Below are positions 31,160 to 38,952 of a stretch of DNA of 43,608 nucleotides, piece after piece; positions within the stretch are counted from its first letter, which is position 1, and each line of letters begins with the position of its first letter. A program made the translations under genes and the position numbers. Under the pieces are notes generated by a model. It was not told the origin of the DNA. It ran no database searches and saw only the letters and a program-made list of their open reading frames with translations. Origin of the DNA: a virus; the IMG/VR virus record IMGVR_UViG_3300047325_000022, positions 1-43,608 of that record. One strand, given 5' to 3'.

Positions 31160-32721
31160 AGCAACAGAGAGAATATCAGGTTAAACAGATCGACGGCATT
31201 GCCGACATGGTGGGCAAAGGCTTCCGGCGTATCGTCGGGCAGCTCGCCACCGGAGGCGGAAAAACGGTCATGTTCGCCGGACTCACTAAGCGATACCTAG
31301 CCGCTAACCCGGATAAGAACGTATTGATTGCCGTACACCGCGAGGAGCTTATGGACCAGGCGCGCCGAACGCTGTACGATTGGTACGGCATCATCGCCGA
31401 GAAGGTCGTCAGCACGACTAAGACGCTGCCTAGCGCTAAGGTATGGGCGACAATGATAGAGACGGCAAACAACCGGCTTAAGAAACGACCCGAATACTTC
31501 CCTAACGTCGGCCTCATTATTATAGACGAGGCGCACGTCGGGAATTTCAAAAAGCTCCTGGCTTACTTCCCTAAAGCCATCGTCATAGGCTTCACGGCTA
31601 CGCCGATCTATCCGTCGAAAAAATATCCTATGAAAAAGGATTATGAGGCGATAGTGACCGGTATCGACATAAAGGGTCTTATTGAGACATGGCAGGACGA
31701 CCACACCCAGGGACTCGTCCCTAATATGACTTTTGTCGTTACCAACGTAGATAAGCAGGAGCTTGCGGGAATCGCCAGGGGCGCCGATGGCGACTACGCC
31801 CAGGGCGCGCTGGGTGACGTATACTCATCCGGTAAGCATGTGGCCAATTGCGTGGACGCCTACGAGCGTTTTTTGATAGGCAAAAAGACGATAGTATTTA
31901 ACTGCAATATCTCGCATAATTCTTTGGTTAATACGGCGTTTGTTGATCGCGGTTATAATTCCCGCACCCTCACCGGCTCCGACACCAAGGAATACCGGCG
32001 CGAGGTACTGGCGTGGTTCAAAGCTACCCCTGACGCTATCCTGAATAACGTAGGCATCCTGGTTGCTGGATTCGACGAGCCTAGCGTATTGGGCGTTATC
32101 GAAAACCTATCAACCCTGTCGTTATCGAAATGGCTACAGACTACCGGTCGCGGATCTCGTCCATACCCCGGAAAGGATTTCTTTGTTATCGTCGACATGG
32201 GTAATAACGCCCGAACGCATGGCGATTGGTGCGCGGAACGCGATTGGGCCGAAATATTTAACAACCCTGGAAAACCAAAGGAAGGCGGTATCGGTGCGAT
32301 AAAACTTTGTCCAGAATGCGAATGTATGATAGCCCCCTCGTCAAAGACGTGCAAGTTTTGCGGCGCCATCATCGCAGCCGGCAACGGTCCGAAGTATGAC
32401 ACCCAGGGCGTAGACTTTGAACTATTCAGCGACCCGGTGATCGACGTTAAGGCTTTGATCGAGAACACATCCGACAAAAAAGACTACTACTCGTTACACG
32501 CGATCAAAAACAAAATCGTGAATCACTATAAGGTCGAGTCGATGAATGACGACGTAGCTTACAAAGTTCTGGCCGCGTACCAAGAAAAAGTCGCCGAATG
32601 GTGTAAGGAAAAAGGCAAACCCTATAACCAGTGGCACAAGAACACTACAGCCGAATGGTTATTCGCTGAGTTTAAGAAGATATATAATTGGGAGCCGGCG
32701 GAGTTACAAATTGATCTATGA
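31156..32721 (+). CDS. SF2 DNA helicase
   Basis: The 521-aa product has the motifs of a DEAD/DEAH helicase: ATGGGKT at 31-37, DEAH at 124-127, TATP at 147-150, a LVAGFDEPS part (motif V) and TTGRGSRP (motif VI). A four-Cys zinc part (KLCPECECMIAPSSKTCKFC) lies at about residue 380-400, followed by a 120-residue domain that may contact a partner. It would unwind DNA or RNA in replication or recombination. Confidence 0.9.
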   Translation: MKQQREYQVKQIDGIADMVGKGFRRIVGQLATGGGKTVMFAGLTKRYLAANPDKNVLIAVHREELMDQARRTLYDWYGIIAEKVVSTTKTLPSAKVWATMIETANNRLKKRPEYFPNVGLIIIDEAHVGNFKKLLAYFPKAIVIGFTATPIYPSKKYPMKKDYEAIVTGIDIKGLIETWQDDHTQGLVPNMTFVVTNVDKQELAGIARGADGDYAQGALGDVYSSGKHVANCVDAYERFLIGKKTIVFNCNISHNSLVNTAFVDRGYNSRTLTGSDTKEYRREVLAWFKATPDAILNNVGILVAGFDEPSVLGVIENLSTLSLSKWLQTTGRGSRPYPGKDFFVIVDMGNNARTHGDWCAERDWAEIFNNPGKPKEGGIGAIKLCPECECMIAPSSKTCKFCGAIIAAGNGPKYDTQGVDFELFSDPVIDVKALIENTSDKKDYYSLHAIKNKIVNHYKVESMNDDVAYKVLAAYQEKVAEWCKEKGKPYNQWHKNTTAEWLFAEFKKIYNWEPAELQIDL

Positions 32722-34886
32722 GCAACATTTCGCTATTTCCGCATATTAAGGTGGCAAAGAACGGGGCCGACATACCTATCGACCTATTCCTAGACGGCAT
32801 ACGCTCAGGGAAATGGCAGGACCAGGTATTAGCCATCCACGCGATAGGCGACGACCAGGCCCGGCGCACCGCAAAAGAGCGGCTGCCGTACGTCACCGTA
32901 TCCGGAACCTTCTCAGAACGCAATAACGCCGGCCTCCTGGCTCATAGCGGTTTTATCTGTATCGACATCGATAAGGTGGACAACGTGGCCCGCGTACGCG
33001 ATCTGCTCACGCAGGACCGCTTTGTATACTCCGTATTCGTGTCGGCATCCGGAAAGGGCCTGGCTGTGATATTCAAGATCACCCCCGAAAAGCACCGCGA
33101 ATCGTTCGACGGCCTGGCTGAGTATTTCCATACAAATTACCGGCTCATCGTCGACCAGAATTGTAAGGACGTATCCCGGCCCCGGTATGTGTCGTATGAC
33201 CCGGCGATCCACGTCAACGAAGGCGCTCAGAAATTCACCCAATACCCGGTCAAGGAAAACAAGGCCCTCACCAAGGCGCCCGAGGTTGTTTTCGTGCGCG
33301 CCGACTTCGACCAGATCGTGAACGAAATCGTCACCCGGCGGGTGGATATAACCGGCGATTACCGTCAATGGGTAAAGACCTGCTTCGCGTTCGTCGACAA
33401 GCTCGGCGAGGCCGGCCGATCGTATTTCCATGCGGTTAGCCAGTTCTCCAGCATGTACGATTATGCCTACTGTGATCGACAGTTTGACAACTGCCTGAAG
33501 GCCAAAGGCTCGGGACGGGTCACTATCGCCTCGTTCTACTACCTGGCAAAAGAGGCCGGCATCGAGGTAATGAGCGAGCGTACCAAGCTGATAAGCAAAA
33601 CCGCTGTCGCTCAGAAAAAAGCCGGCATACCGAAAGAAGGCATTATAAAGCACCTGGAGCAATTCGACGGCATCCTGCCTGAAGATTCCGCGGATATCGT
33701 CGGCCAGGTCCTAGACCATAATATACAGGTTAAGGAGTCGACGGACATCGACGCCGGGGCCGCTTTCATCCGGAAAAACTATGACCTGAAGCGTAACGAG
33801 ATCACCCGTAAGATAGAGAACTATGGTGCCGTATTGGACGAGAACGGCATCGATAAGGTAATGCTCGCCATTGCCCGCACCCTGCCGAAAATGTCGTATA
33901 CGACCATGCAAAAGCTCATATTCTCCGAAGTGCCGGTATCCTATAACCCTATAAAGGATTTCTTCACCGCATACGAAGATCGTCACCCGGTTGGCTCCAT
34001 AGCCGCCCTTATCGGTACGATCCAAACAGACACCGGTATGGAGGCTGATAACTTTTGCCCGGACTACGCGGAGCGGTTCTTTACGAAGTGGCTAGTTGGG
34101 GTTGTGGCGGCCGTATACGACAACAACCACAACGACTTACAGCTCGTATTGATCGGCGCCCAAAACTCGGGAAAAACGTCCTGGTTGCGCGGGATGCTGC
34201 CGGCAGGCTTATCGGGGTTCTTTGGCGAATCGAAACTCGACCGGGGAAAGGACGACGAATTGCTCATGTGCGAGAAGCTCATCGTAATGGACGACGAGAT
34301 GTCGGGCAAGTCAAAGCAGGAGGCAAAATTTATGAAAGAGATCCTTTCAAAGAAAACCTTCAGCCTTCGTGCGCCCTACGCCCGTGGCAACCAGGACTAC
34401 CGCCGGCTCGCCAGCCTTTGCGGCACGTCCAACCCTGACGATATCCTCAACGACCCGACGGGCAACCGGCGGATTATCCCGCTGCACGTCATATCGGTAA
34501 ATTTCGAGGCATATAACGAACTCGACAAGATAGACCCGCTAATGGAGGCGTACCGCCTGTACCGCAACGGGTTCGATTGGCGCCTAACGCAGGACGACAT
34601 TAAGATCCTAAACGAAAATACGGGCCGTTTCGAGCAGGTGAACGCTGAGTATGAACTTATCGCCAGGCTGTACAGCAAGCCCGATAGCCAGGCGCCAGGC
34701 GGGAACAACGTGTTTGTAACCACAACCGATATAAAAGCCGAGATCGAGCGCGTGACCGGCCAGAAGGTAACCACTACCCGGCTCGGTATAGAGATGAAGA
34801 AAATGGGATTCATGGCCACCACCGCCCGCGTCGGCGGGATGCCGCTAAAAGGGTACTACGTGATCAGCCGGGGCGTAGTAAGGTAG
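32718..34886 (+). CDS. Primase-helicase of the VirE/BT4734 type
   Basis: The 722-aa product has an N-terminal primase-like domain (about 1-170), with IDIDKVDN and VSASGKGLAVIFKI as in BT4734-type proteins. A central linker domain follows (about 190-290, with FDQIVNEIV and the FDNCLKAKGSGRVTIASFYY stretch typical of PriCT_2). Last comes a VirE/D5-like helicase with Walker A GAQNSGKTSWLRG and the acidic LIVMDDEM, ending in TSNPDDILNDPTGNRR. It would prime and unwind at the phage origin. The A/T-rich repeat region follows directly. Confidence 0.85.
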   Translation: MSNISLFPHIKVAKNGADIPIDLFLDGIRSGKWQDQVLAIHAIGDDQARRTAKERLPYVTVSGTFSERNNAGLLAHSGFICIDIDKVDNVARVRDLLTQDRFVYSVFVSASGKGLAVIFKITPEKHRESFDGLAEYFHTNYRLIVDQNCKDVSRPRYVSYDPAIHVNEGAQKFTQYPVKENKALTKAPEVVFVRADFDQIVNEIVTRRVDITGDYRQWVKTCFAFVDKLGEAGRSYFHAVSQFSSMYDYAYCDRQFDNCLKAKGSGRVTIASFYYLAKEAGIEVMSERTKLISKTAVAQKKAGIPKEGIIKHLEQFDGILPEDSADIVGQVLDHNIQVKESTDIDAGAAFIRKNYDLKRNEITRKIENYGAVLDENGIDKVMLAIARTLPKMSYTTMQKLIFSEVPVSYNPIKDFFTAYEDRHPVGSIAALIGTIQTDTGMEADNFCPDYAERFFTKWLVGVVAAVYDNNHNDLQLVLIGAQNSGKTSWLRGMLPAGLSGFFGESKLDRGKDDELLMCEKLIVMDDEMSGKSKQEAKFMKEILSKKTFSLRAPYARGNQDYRRLASLCGTSNPDDILNDPTGNRRIIPLHVISVNFEAYNELDKIDPLMEAYRLYRNGFDWRLTQDDIKILNENTGRFEQVNAEYELIARLYSKPDSQAPGGNNVFVTTTDIKAEIERVTGQKVTTTRLGIEMKKMGFMATTARVGGMPLKGYYVISRGVVR

Positions 34887-35095
34887 TAAGGTTGTAGTAA
34901 GGTTGCTAAACTAAACCTTACTACGCTTTAGCAAATGAATGTCAACACGTTATAAGGTTTGTAGTAATGTAGTAAGGTTTTTATGTGTTTTTACAACGTG
35001 ATAATAAGTATTTATAACAGGGTGATTAAAGGGGTATAAAATAGGATTTTATTTTTTTAATAGAAGTTTTAAAAAGTCAGTAAAAACCTTACTAC
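34875..35095. other. Candidate replication origin: iteron-like repeats and A/T-rich region
   Basis: GTAGTAAGGTT or close forms occur in direct order at 34875, 34883, 34894, 34961 and 34969, and reversed as AACCTTACTAC at 34914 and 35085. The copies at 34894-34904 and 34914-34924 form an 11-bp perfect stem with a 9-nt loop. A strongly A/T-rich stretch (about 35000-35084) follows. The first copies overlap the end of the primase gene. Iterons next to an initiator gene plus an A/T-rich part is the usual origin layout. Confidence 0.6.
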
Positions 35096-35108
35096 ATAAC
35101 TACAAATT

Positions 35109-35327
35109 ATGCCAAGAAAAAGTAAAAAAGATGAGATATCAAAGTATATCAACAAGTTACGATTATTTGAAGTAACGGTTCAATGGCCGACACCTGGATA
35201 CACTGTCTCGATCGGGGTTCTGTCTGATAACCCATACAGGGCGGAAGACCAGGTATCGAAAATGTATAACGGGGCCAAGATCCTTGATGTAAAACGCATT
35301 TATGTCGCCAAAATCATTCTTTTATGA
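35109..35327 (+). CDS. Small basic hypothetical protein
   Basis: The 72-aa product begins with a Lys-rich stretch (PRKSKKDEISKYINKLRLFE), then beta-strands (VTVQWPTPGYTVSIG). No family is recognised. It begins just after the repeat region and overlaps the nuclease gene by 4 bp, so it belongs to the same transcript as SSB. Confidence 0.6.
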   Translation: MPRKSKKDEISKYINKLRLFEVTVQWPTPGYTVSIGVLSDNPYRAEDQVSKMYNGAKILDVKRIYVAKIILL

Positions 35328-35695
35328 GTCAATCTGAGCTGCAATTACAGGCCGAGTGCTTTCAATGGGCCTGGAATCATCACCCCGAAACCCGTCGGCT
35401 TCTTTGGCACGTAACCAACGAAATGAAGCCGCACCCGGGGGAGTCAGCCCAATCGTTCCGGGTAAGGATATCGAAGGCTAAGGCGTCCGGACTATTGCCG
35501 GGGGTTTCTGACCTGCATTTCTTTTGGAATGGCCGATTATACCTTTTCGAGCTGAAGGTCGGATACAACGGCCTCAGCAAAGAACAAGAGGCATTCAAAG
35601 ACGCAGCGCAACTACAGGGCGCAAAGTTCTGTGAGATCCGGGACGCGGAGACATTCAAAAAAGTTTTTAATCAAATCGTAAATACACCATCATGA
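35324..35695 (+). CDS. VRR-NUC domain nuclease
   Basis: The 123-aa product fits the VRR-NUC family: QLQAECFQWAWNHHPETRRL, then GVSDLHFFWNGRLYLFELK, in which Asp and ExK form the PD-(D/E)XK-type active site. The lone domain often acts in resolving branched DNA or in defence against other DNA. It overlaps both neighbours by 4 bp. Confidence 0.8.
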   Translation: MSQSELQLQAECFQWAWNHHPETRRLLWHVTNEMKPHPGESAQSFRVRISKAKASGLLPGVSDLHFFWNGRLYLFELKVGYNGLSKEQEAFKDAAQLQGAKFCEIRDAETFKKVFNQIVNTPS

Positions 35696-36084
35696 TCAAA
35701 ATGCAAGTAATCGGCAACCTCGGGAGAGACGCCGAAATCAACACAGTAGGCAGCAACACCGTAATTAATTTCAACGTCGCCCACACAGAAAAATGGAAAG
35801 ACGCTCAGGGCAACCAGAAAGACAAAACGACGTGGGTACAGTGCGCCTATTGGACCGAAAAAACGGGTATCGCGCCTTACCTGAAGAAAGGGACGTCTGT
35901 ATATGTCGAAGGGCAACCAGAGGCTAAGGAATGGGAGAGCAACGGCAAACACGGCGTTAATCTTAACCTCCGCGTCGGTATGGTACAGCTATTAGGATCT
36001 GCACCGGAAAGACAGGAGCAGCCGGCTCAGCCACAACAGCAGGCAGCGCCACAGAACGTTCCAGTCGAGTCGCTGCCATTTTAA
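35692..36084 (+). CDS. ssb: Single-stranded DNA-binding protein
   Basis: The 130-aa product has the OB-fold layout of bacterial SSB: MQVIGNLGRDAEINTVGSNT, VINFNVAHTEKWKD, TTWVQCAYWTEKTGIAPYLK, GTSVYVEGQPEAKEW. The C-terminal part is Gln/Pro-rich and ends VESLPF, a variant of the usual acidic DDIPF tip that binds partner proteins. It would protect single strands and serve the Sak4-like ATPase and the primase. Confidence 0.93.
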   Translation: MIKMQVIGNLGRDAEINTVGSNTVINFNVAHTEKWKDAQGNQKDKTTWVQCAYWTEKTGIAPYLKKGTSVYVEGQPEAKEWESNGKHGVNLNLRVGMVQLLGSAPERQEQPAQPQQQAAPQNVPVESLPF

Positions 36085-36094
36085 CCGCATAACC

Positions 36095-36120
36095 AGGAGG
36101 CCGCAAAATAGCGGCCTCCT
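36095..36120 (+). terminator. Perfect 10-bp hairpin after ssb
   Basis: AGGAGGCCGC and GCGGCCTCCT pair over 10 bp with the loop AAAATA, followed by TAATACC. The T-run is short, so it may be a weak terminator or an mRNA stabiliser at the end of the replication operon. Confidence 0.6.
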
Positions 36121-36137
36121 TAATACCTAAGAAGATT

Positions 36138-36236
36138 ATGCTTACTCTTATATGGACTTGTATAGGCCTTGTTTTCGTCTACTGGCTTATACATCAAATA
36201 GATAACGACGATAATTCACCTTATAAATTTTATTGA
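36138..36236 (+). CDS. 32-aa membrane peptide
   Basis: ATG at 36138, TGA at 36234-36236. The product (LTLIWTCIGLVFVYWLIHQI, then a polar tail) is one transmembrane helix with an acidic and Asn-rich end. It starts 17 bp after the hairpin and ends 1 bp before the next ATG. No function is recognised. Confidence 0.5.
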   Translation: MLTLIWTCIGLVFVYWLIHQIDNDDNSPYKFY

Positions 36237-36237
36237 T

Positions 36238-36441
36238 ATGATGGAGGGACAATGGTATCAGGACAAGATAGATAACCTGACCGCAGAGAATAGGCGCCTA
36301 AAAACCGAACTTTTTTCTTTGAGGGATTACGTCAACAAGGTCAGGGACCAATGGCGGGAGACCGGGGCGATCATTAACGACTACCTGGTAAAGCAGGAGT
36401 CTAGCCGGCAGGTCGATGAGCAATACGCCGGCAAAGCGTAG
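36238..36441 (+). CDS. Small coiled-coil protein
   Basis: The 67-aa product (KIDNLTAENRRLKTELFSLR and on) is a coiled coil. Two ATG codons stand in tandem (36238 and 36241), so the start is uncertain by one codon. It is followed at once by a 6-bp hairpin. Confidence 0.55.
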   Translation: MMEGQWYQDKIDNLTAENRRLKTELFSLRDYVNKVRDQWRETGAIINDYLVKQESSRQVDEQYAGKA

Positions 36442-36453
36442 CCATTTGGCTAC
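36438..36453 (+). terminator. Short hairpin at the end of the coiled-coil gene
   Basis: GTAGCC, ATTT, GGCTAC (6-bp stem), followed by ATATTTT. It overlaps the stop codon at 36439-36441. Short but well placed. Confidence 0.45.
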
Positions 36454-36470
36454 ATATTTTCCGTGTCCAT

Positions 36471-36486
36471 TATACCGATCGGTATA
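36471..36486. promoter_or_regulatory. 16-bp perfect palindrome, operator candidate
   Basis: TATACCGATCGGTATA is perfectly self-complementary and lies in the leader of the 73-aa gene at 36511. No other copy was seen in the window. A dimeric regulator could bind here; its identity is unknown. Confidence 0.5.
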
Positions 36487-36510
36487 TTTTAACACAACAA
36501 ACTGATTATT

Positions 36511-36732
36511 ATGGATTTATTAGACAAAGTACACGCTAGGCGTTCGGCCGACTATCCCAAAGTCCCCCATTGGACGCCGGGGACCGACCCGGCGGAATAC
36601 AACGCGCTCACGCGCCAGGTTGGGACCATGCGGGCGACTATCCTGGCTCAGGAGGCTACTATCAGGCAGCTACAGCAGAAGATCGAAAGGCTGGAGGACA
36701 ATGCCGGGTTTGTTAATCAACGGGAGTGGTAG
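36511..36732 (+). CDS. Small coiled-coil protein before the late promoter
   Basis: The 73-aa product has a Pro-rich first half (DYPKVPHWTPGTDPAEYN) and a helical second half (LAQEATIRQLQQKIERLEDN) that looks like a coiled coil. No family is recognised. It is the last gene of the early rightward region; a bidirectional hairpin lies 72 bp downstream. Confidence 0.55.
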   Translation: MDLLDKVHARRSADYPKVPHWTPGTDPAEYNALTRQVGTMRATILAQEATIRQLQQKIERLEDNAGFVNQREW

Positions 36733-36802
36733 GCATAAAAAAACCCACCGACCTAAAAAGGTATGTGACTATAACCGAGCCGCGATTGAGGAATGACACG
36801 AA

Positions 36803-36973
36803 AAAACCCCGGCATCTAGTCGGGGTTTCCTGTTTCGGGATTAAAAACGGGCTAAATAGTTGATTTATAGACACTAAAGGTTTATGCTTAGTTTCTTAAA
36901 CCGCCAAACCCGGACTTACGGGGTCCGGGGGCTGTCGTGCGGTGACGTAGGGGGCTGTCTATCCGGCATGTCG
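36803..36973 (-). ncRNA. Candidate small RNA from the leftward late-region promoter
   Basis: A leftward promoter (36980-37008) and a leftward terminator (36804-36828) bracket about 170 nt with no large frame. The RNA would have the decamer GACAGCCCCC twice, 23 nt apart, then a 7-bp stem CCCGGAC / GTCCGGG. A 17-aa frame (ATG at 36969, stop at 36916-36918) starts just after the expected transcription start, so a leader peptide is an alternative. No known RNA family is recognised. Confidence 0.5.
36804..36828. terminator. Bidirectional 8-bp terminator between early and late regions
   Basis: AAACCCCG and CGGGGTTT pair over 8 bp with a 9-nt loop. Leftward the stem is followed by six T's, rightward by CCTGTTT. 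It separates the early transcript from the late promoter, and would also end any leftward transcript from 36980. Confidence 0.75.
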
Positions 36974-36979
36974 ACAAAT

Positions 36980-37008
36980 CAAAGATACAAATATTTTTCA
37001 AATTGCAA
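36980..37008 (-). promoter_or_regulatory. Leftward promoter, extended element copy 3
   Basis: Read leftward: TTG (rc of 37006-37008), an 18-bp spacer, then TATCTTTG (rc of 36980-36987). The 16 bp before the box read ATTTGAAAAATATTTG. It shares the palindrome TTGCAA (37003-37008) with the rightward late promoter, so the two cannot easily be bound at the same time. Confidence 0.65.
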
Positions 37009-37036
37009 GGATATTTGAAAAGTTTTTGTATCTTTG
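37003..37036 (+). promoter_or_regulatory. Rightward late promoter, extended element copy 4, nearly leaderless
   Basis: TTG at 37003-37005, a 23-bp spacer and TATCTTTG at 37029-37036, with ATTTGAAAAGTTTTTG before it. The small terminase ATG lies only 5 bp after the box, so the mRNA would start at or almost at the start codon. It would drive the head and tail genes. Confidence 0.7.
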
Positions 37037-37040
37037 AAAA

Positions 37041-37478
37041 ATGGAAGCGGGACGGCCGACGAAATACGAGGTGAAAATGAATCGCCAGGCATACTTGTTA
37101 TGCCTGCGAGGCTGCATTGATAAAGAGCTCGCCGAATTCCTGGAGATCAACACTGATACGCTCAACGAATGGAAAAAGAAATATCCAAAGTTTAAGGCGG
37201 CTATACAGAAAGGAAAGGCCGATGCAGACAATAAGGTCGCCGAGTCGCTTTTCAAGTCAGCGATGGGTATAAGCTACACCGAGTCGAGTATCGAGGAAAG
37301 CGAGGATGGTATGGTTAAGCGGGAAACGAAAAAATTCGTACCGCCAAATATAACCGCGATAAAGTTCTGGCTCATAAATCGCGACAAGCAGAACTGGAGA
37401 GATAAGCAAGAGGTCGAGGTAACGAACAAAACGATCATCGTAGAGGCGCCGCCCGAGGAAGACGCGGACGATGAGTGA
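37041..37478 (+). CDS. terS: Terminase small subunit
   Basis: The 145-aa product has a helix-turn-helix-like part (LLCLRGCIDKELAEFLEINT, DTLNEWKKKYPKF) followed by a helical part (AIQKGKADADNKVAESLFKS), then a region typical of small terminases (PPNITAIKFWLINRDKQNWR). The acidic tail may bind the large subunit. It overlaps terL by 8 bp. It would select phage DNA for packaging. Confidence 0.85.
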   Translation: MEAGRPTKYEVKMNRQAYLLCLRGCIDKELAEFLEINTDTLNEWKKKYPKFKAAIQKGKADADNKVAESLFKSAMGISYTESSIEESEDGMVKRETKKFVPPNITAIKFWLINRDKQNWRDKQEVEVTNKTIIVEAPPEEDADDE

Positions 37479-38946
37479 GCCGGTACGGGTCCAGTGGCCT
37501 AAGTGGTCCCGAATAATTAACCAGGCGTTCGTCCGGCTTACAAAGATCCGGGCGCGATTCGTAATACTGTACGGCTCTCGCGGATCTTCGAAATCGGATT
37601 ATGTGGCAAAGCAGTTGGTATACAACTGCCTTTCACACAAGTATTTTAAATGCATCTTATACCGTAAGAATTTCAACACGATTCAAGAGTCGTCTTACGA
37701 GAACATAAAACAAACAGTCATTTCGCTCGGGCTACAAAGTCTTTTCACCTTCAGGGTAGCCCCGCTTACAATCATTTGCACAAACGGAAACAAATTCATC
37801 GCCCGAGGCGGTGACGACCCGGCTTCGCTCAAGTCCATCAAAGACCCTACGTGCGTATGGTATGAGGAGGACATTCCAGACGAATCCGATTTCGCCACTA
37901 TCTCGCTGACGATACGCTCGGGCAAGGCCGACGTCTTACAGGAGTTCTTTACCATTAACCCGGAAGTCGGCGAAGACTTTCGAGATAACTGGTTTTGGAA
38001 ACGCTTTTTCGAAGGTCACGACGAATTAGCATACACCACAAAGACAGTCGTAGAGGTTGAGGGCGAGCAGGTGGAATACGAGGCCGTTATCCATCATTCG
38101 GTATACCAGGATAACAGGTGGCTGCCCGTTATGGTTAAGGCGCAAATCGAAGGATACAAGGATACTAACGAGTACCTATATGCGGTTTACGCCAAGGGCC
38201 TTTGGACCATGAAACAAACCGGCGGCAACTTTTACAAGTTATTCAACCGTATACACAATGTGGTGCCGAATAAGAACGGACAAAACGGACTGCCGATACT
38301 ATACGACCCGGCTAAGATGCTGCATATAAGTTTTGACTTTAACGTAAACCCTTATATAACGCTCACGATTTGGCAGGCCGACGTTAGGAAGAACGAAGCG
38401 ATACAGATTGACGAGATATGCCTGTCGACGCCGAATAACAGGACAGAGAATTTATGCAGGGCATTCGCGGCTAAGTATAGAGGTCATAGCGCTGGTCTTT
38501 GGGTATACGGCGATCCTTCTGGAAAGCAGGAGGACACGAGGACGGAGAAAGGCTTCAACGACTATATCATCATATTGAGGGCGCTTGCAGAATTCAGGCC
38601 CCGCGACCTGGTTGCGAAAGTCGCGCCTCCGGTTCACATGAGGGGGCAGTTTATAAACACGGTGTTTGCGACGGGGTATAATGGGTTGCATTTCTATATA
38701 GGCGACAACTGTAGTAAGACGATCGCCGATTATATGTACCTCAAAGAGGCGAGCGACGGGACCAAGGCAAAGATAAAAGAGAAGCACCCGGAAACGGGTA
38801 TATCGTGCGAGAAGTACGGCCACACGTCGGACGCAAACGATTACTTCATTTGCCAAATGTTCGACACAGAATTCAAGTTTTATCAAAAGGGTGGAGTAAC
38901 AACGCCGCCGAGAGCTGGTAAGAATATTTCTAAAAATAGTTGGTAA
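37471..38946 (+). CDS. terL: Terminase large subunit (PBSX-like)
   Basis: The 491-aa product has the ATPase motifs of large terminases: LYGSRGSSKSDYVAKQL (Walker A at 35-42) and CVWYEEDIPDE (Walker B with catalytic Glu at 129-133). The nuclease half begins near 285 (MLHISFDFNVNPYITLTIW) with Asp residues, then VYGDPSGK and the HTSDANDY end of the RNase H fold. It is the packaging motor and cutter. PBSX-type terminases are often linked to headful packaging, so the circular map may reflect permutation. Confidence 0.93.
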   Translation: MSEPVRVQWPKWSRIINQAFVRLTKIRARFVILYGSRGSSKSDYVAKQLVYNCLSHKYFKCILYRKNFNTIQESSYENIKQTVISLGLQSLFTFRVAPLTIICTNGNKFIARGGDDPASLKSIKDPTCVWYEEDIPDESDFATISLTIRSGKADVLQEFFTINPEVGEDFRDNWFWKRFFEGHDELAYTTKTVVEVEGEQVEYEAVIHHSVYQDNRWLPVMVKAQIEGYKDTNEYLYAVYAKGLWTMKQTGGNFYKLFNRIHNVVPNKNGQNGLPILYDPAKMLHISFDFNVNPYITLTIWQADVRKNEAIQIDEICLSTPNNRTENLCRAFAAKYRGHSAGLWVYGDPSGKQEDTRTEKGFNDYIIILRALAEFRPRDLVAKVAPPVHMRGQFINTVFATGYNGLHFYIGDNCSKTIADYMYLKEASDGTKAKIKEKHPETGISCEKYGHTSDANDYFICQMFDTEFKFYQKGGVTTPPRAGKNISKNSW

Positions 38947-38952
38947 CATAAC

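Noticed and set aside
32913-33662. 249-aa minus-strand frame inside the primase gene
   Set aside because: It lies wholly within a well-supported primase-helicase gene and has no recognisable features.
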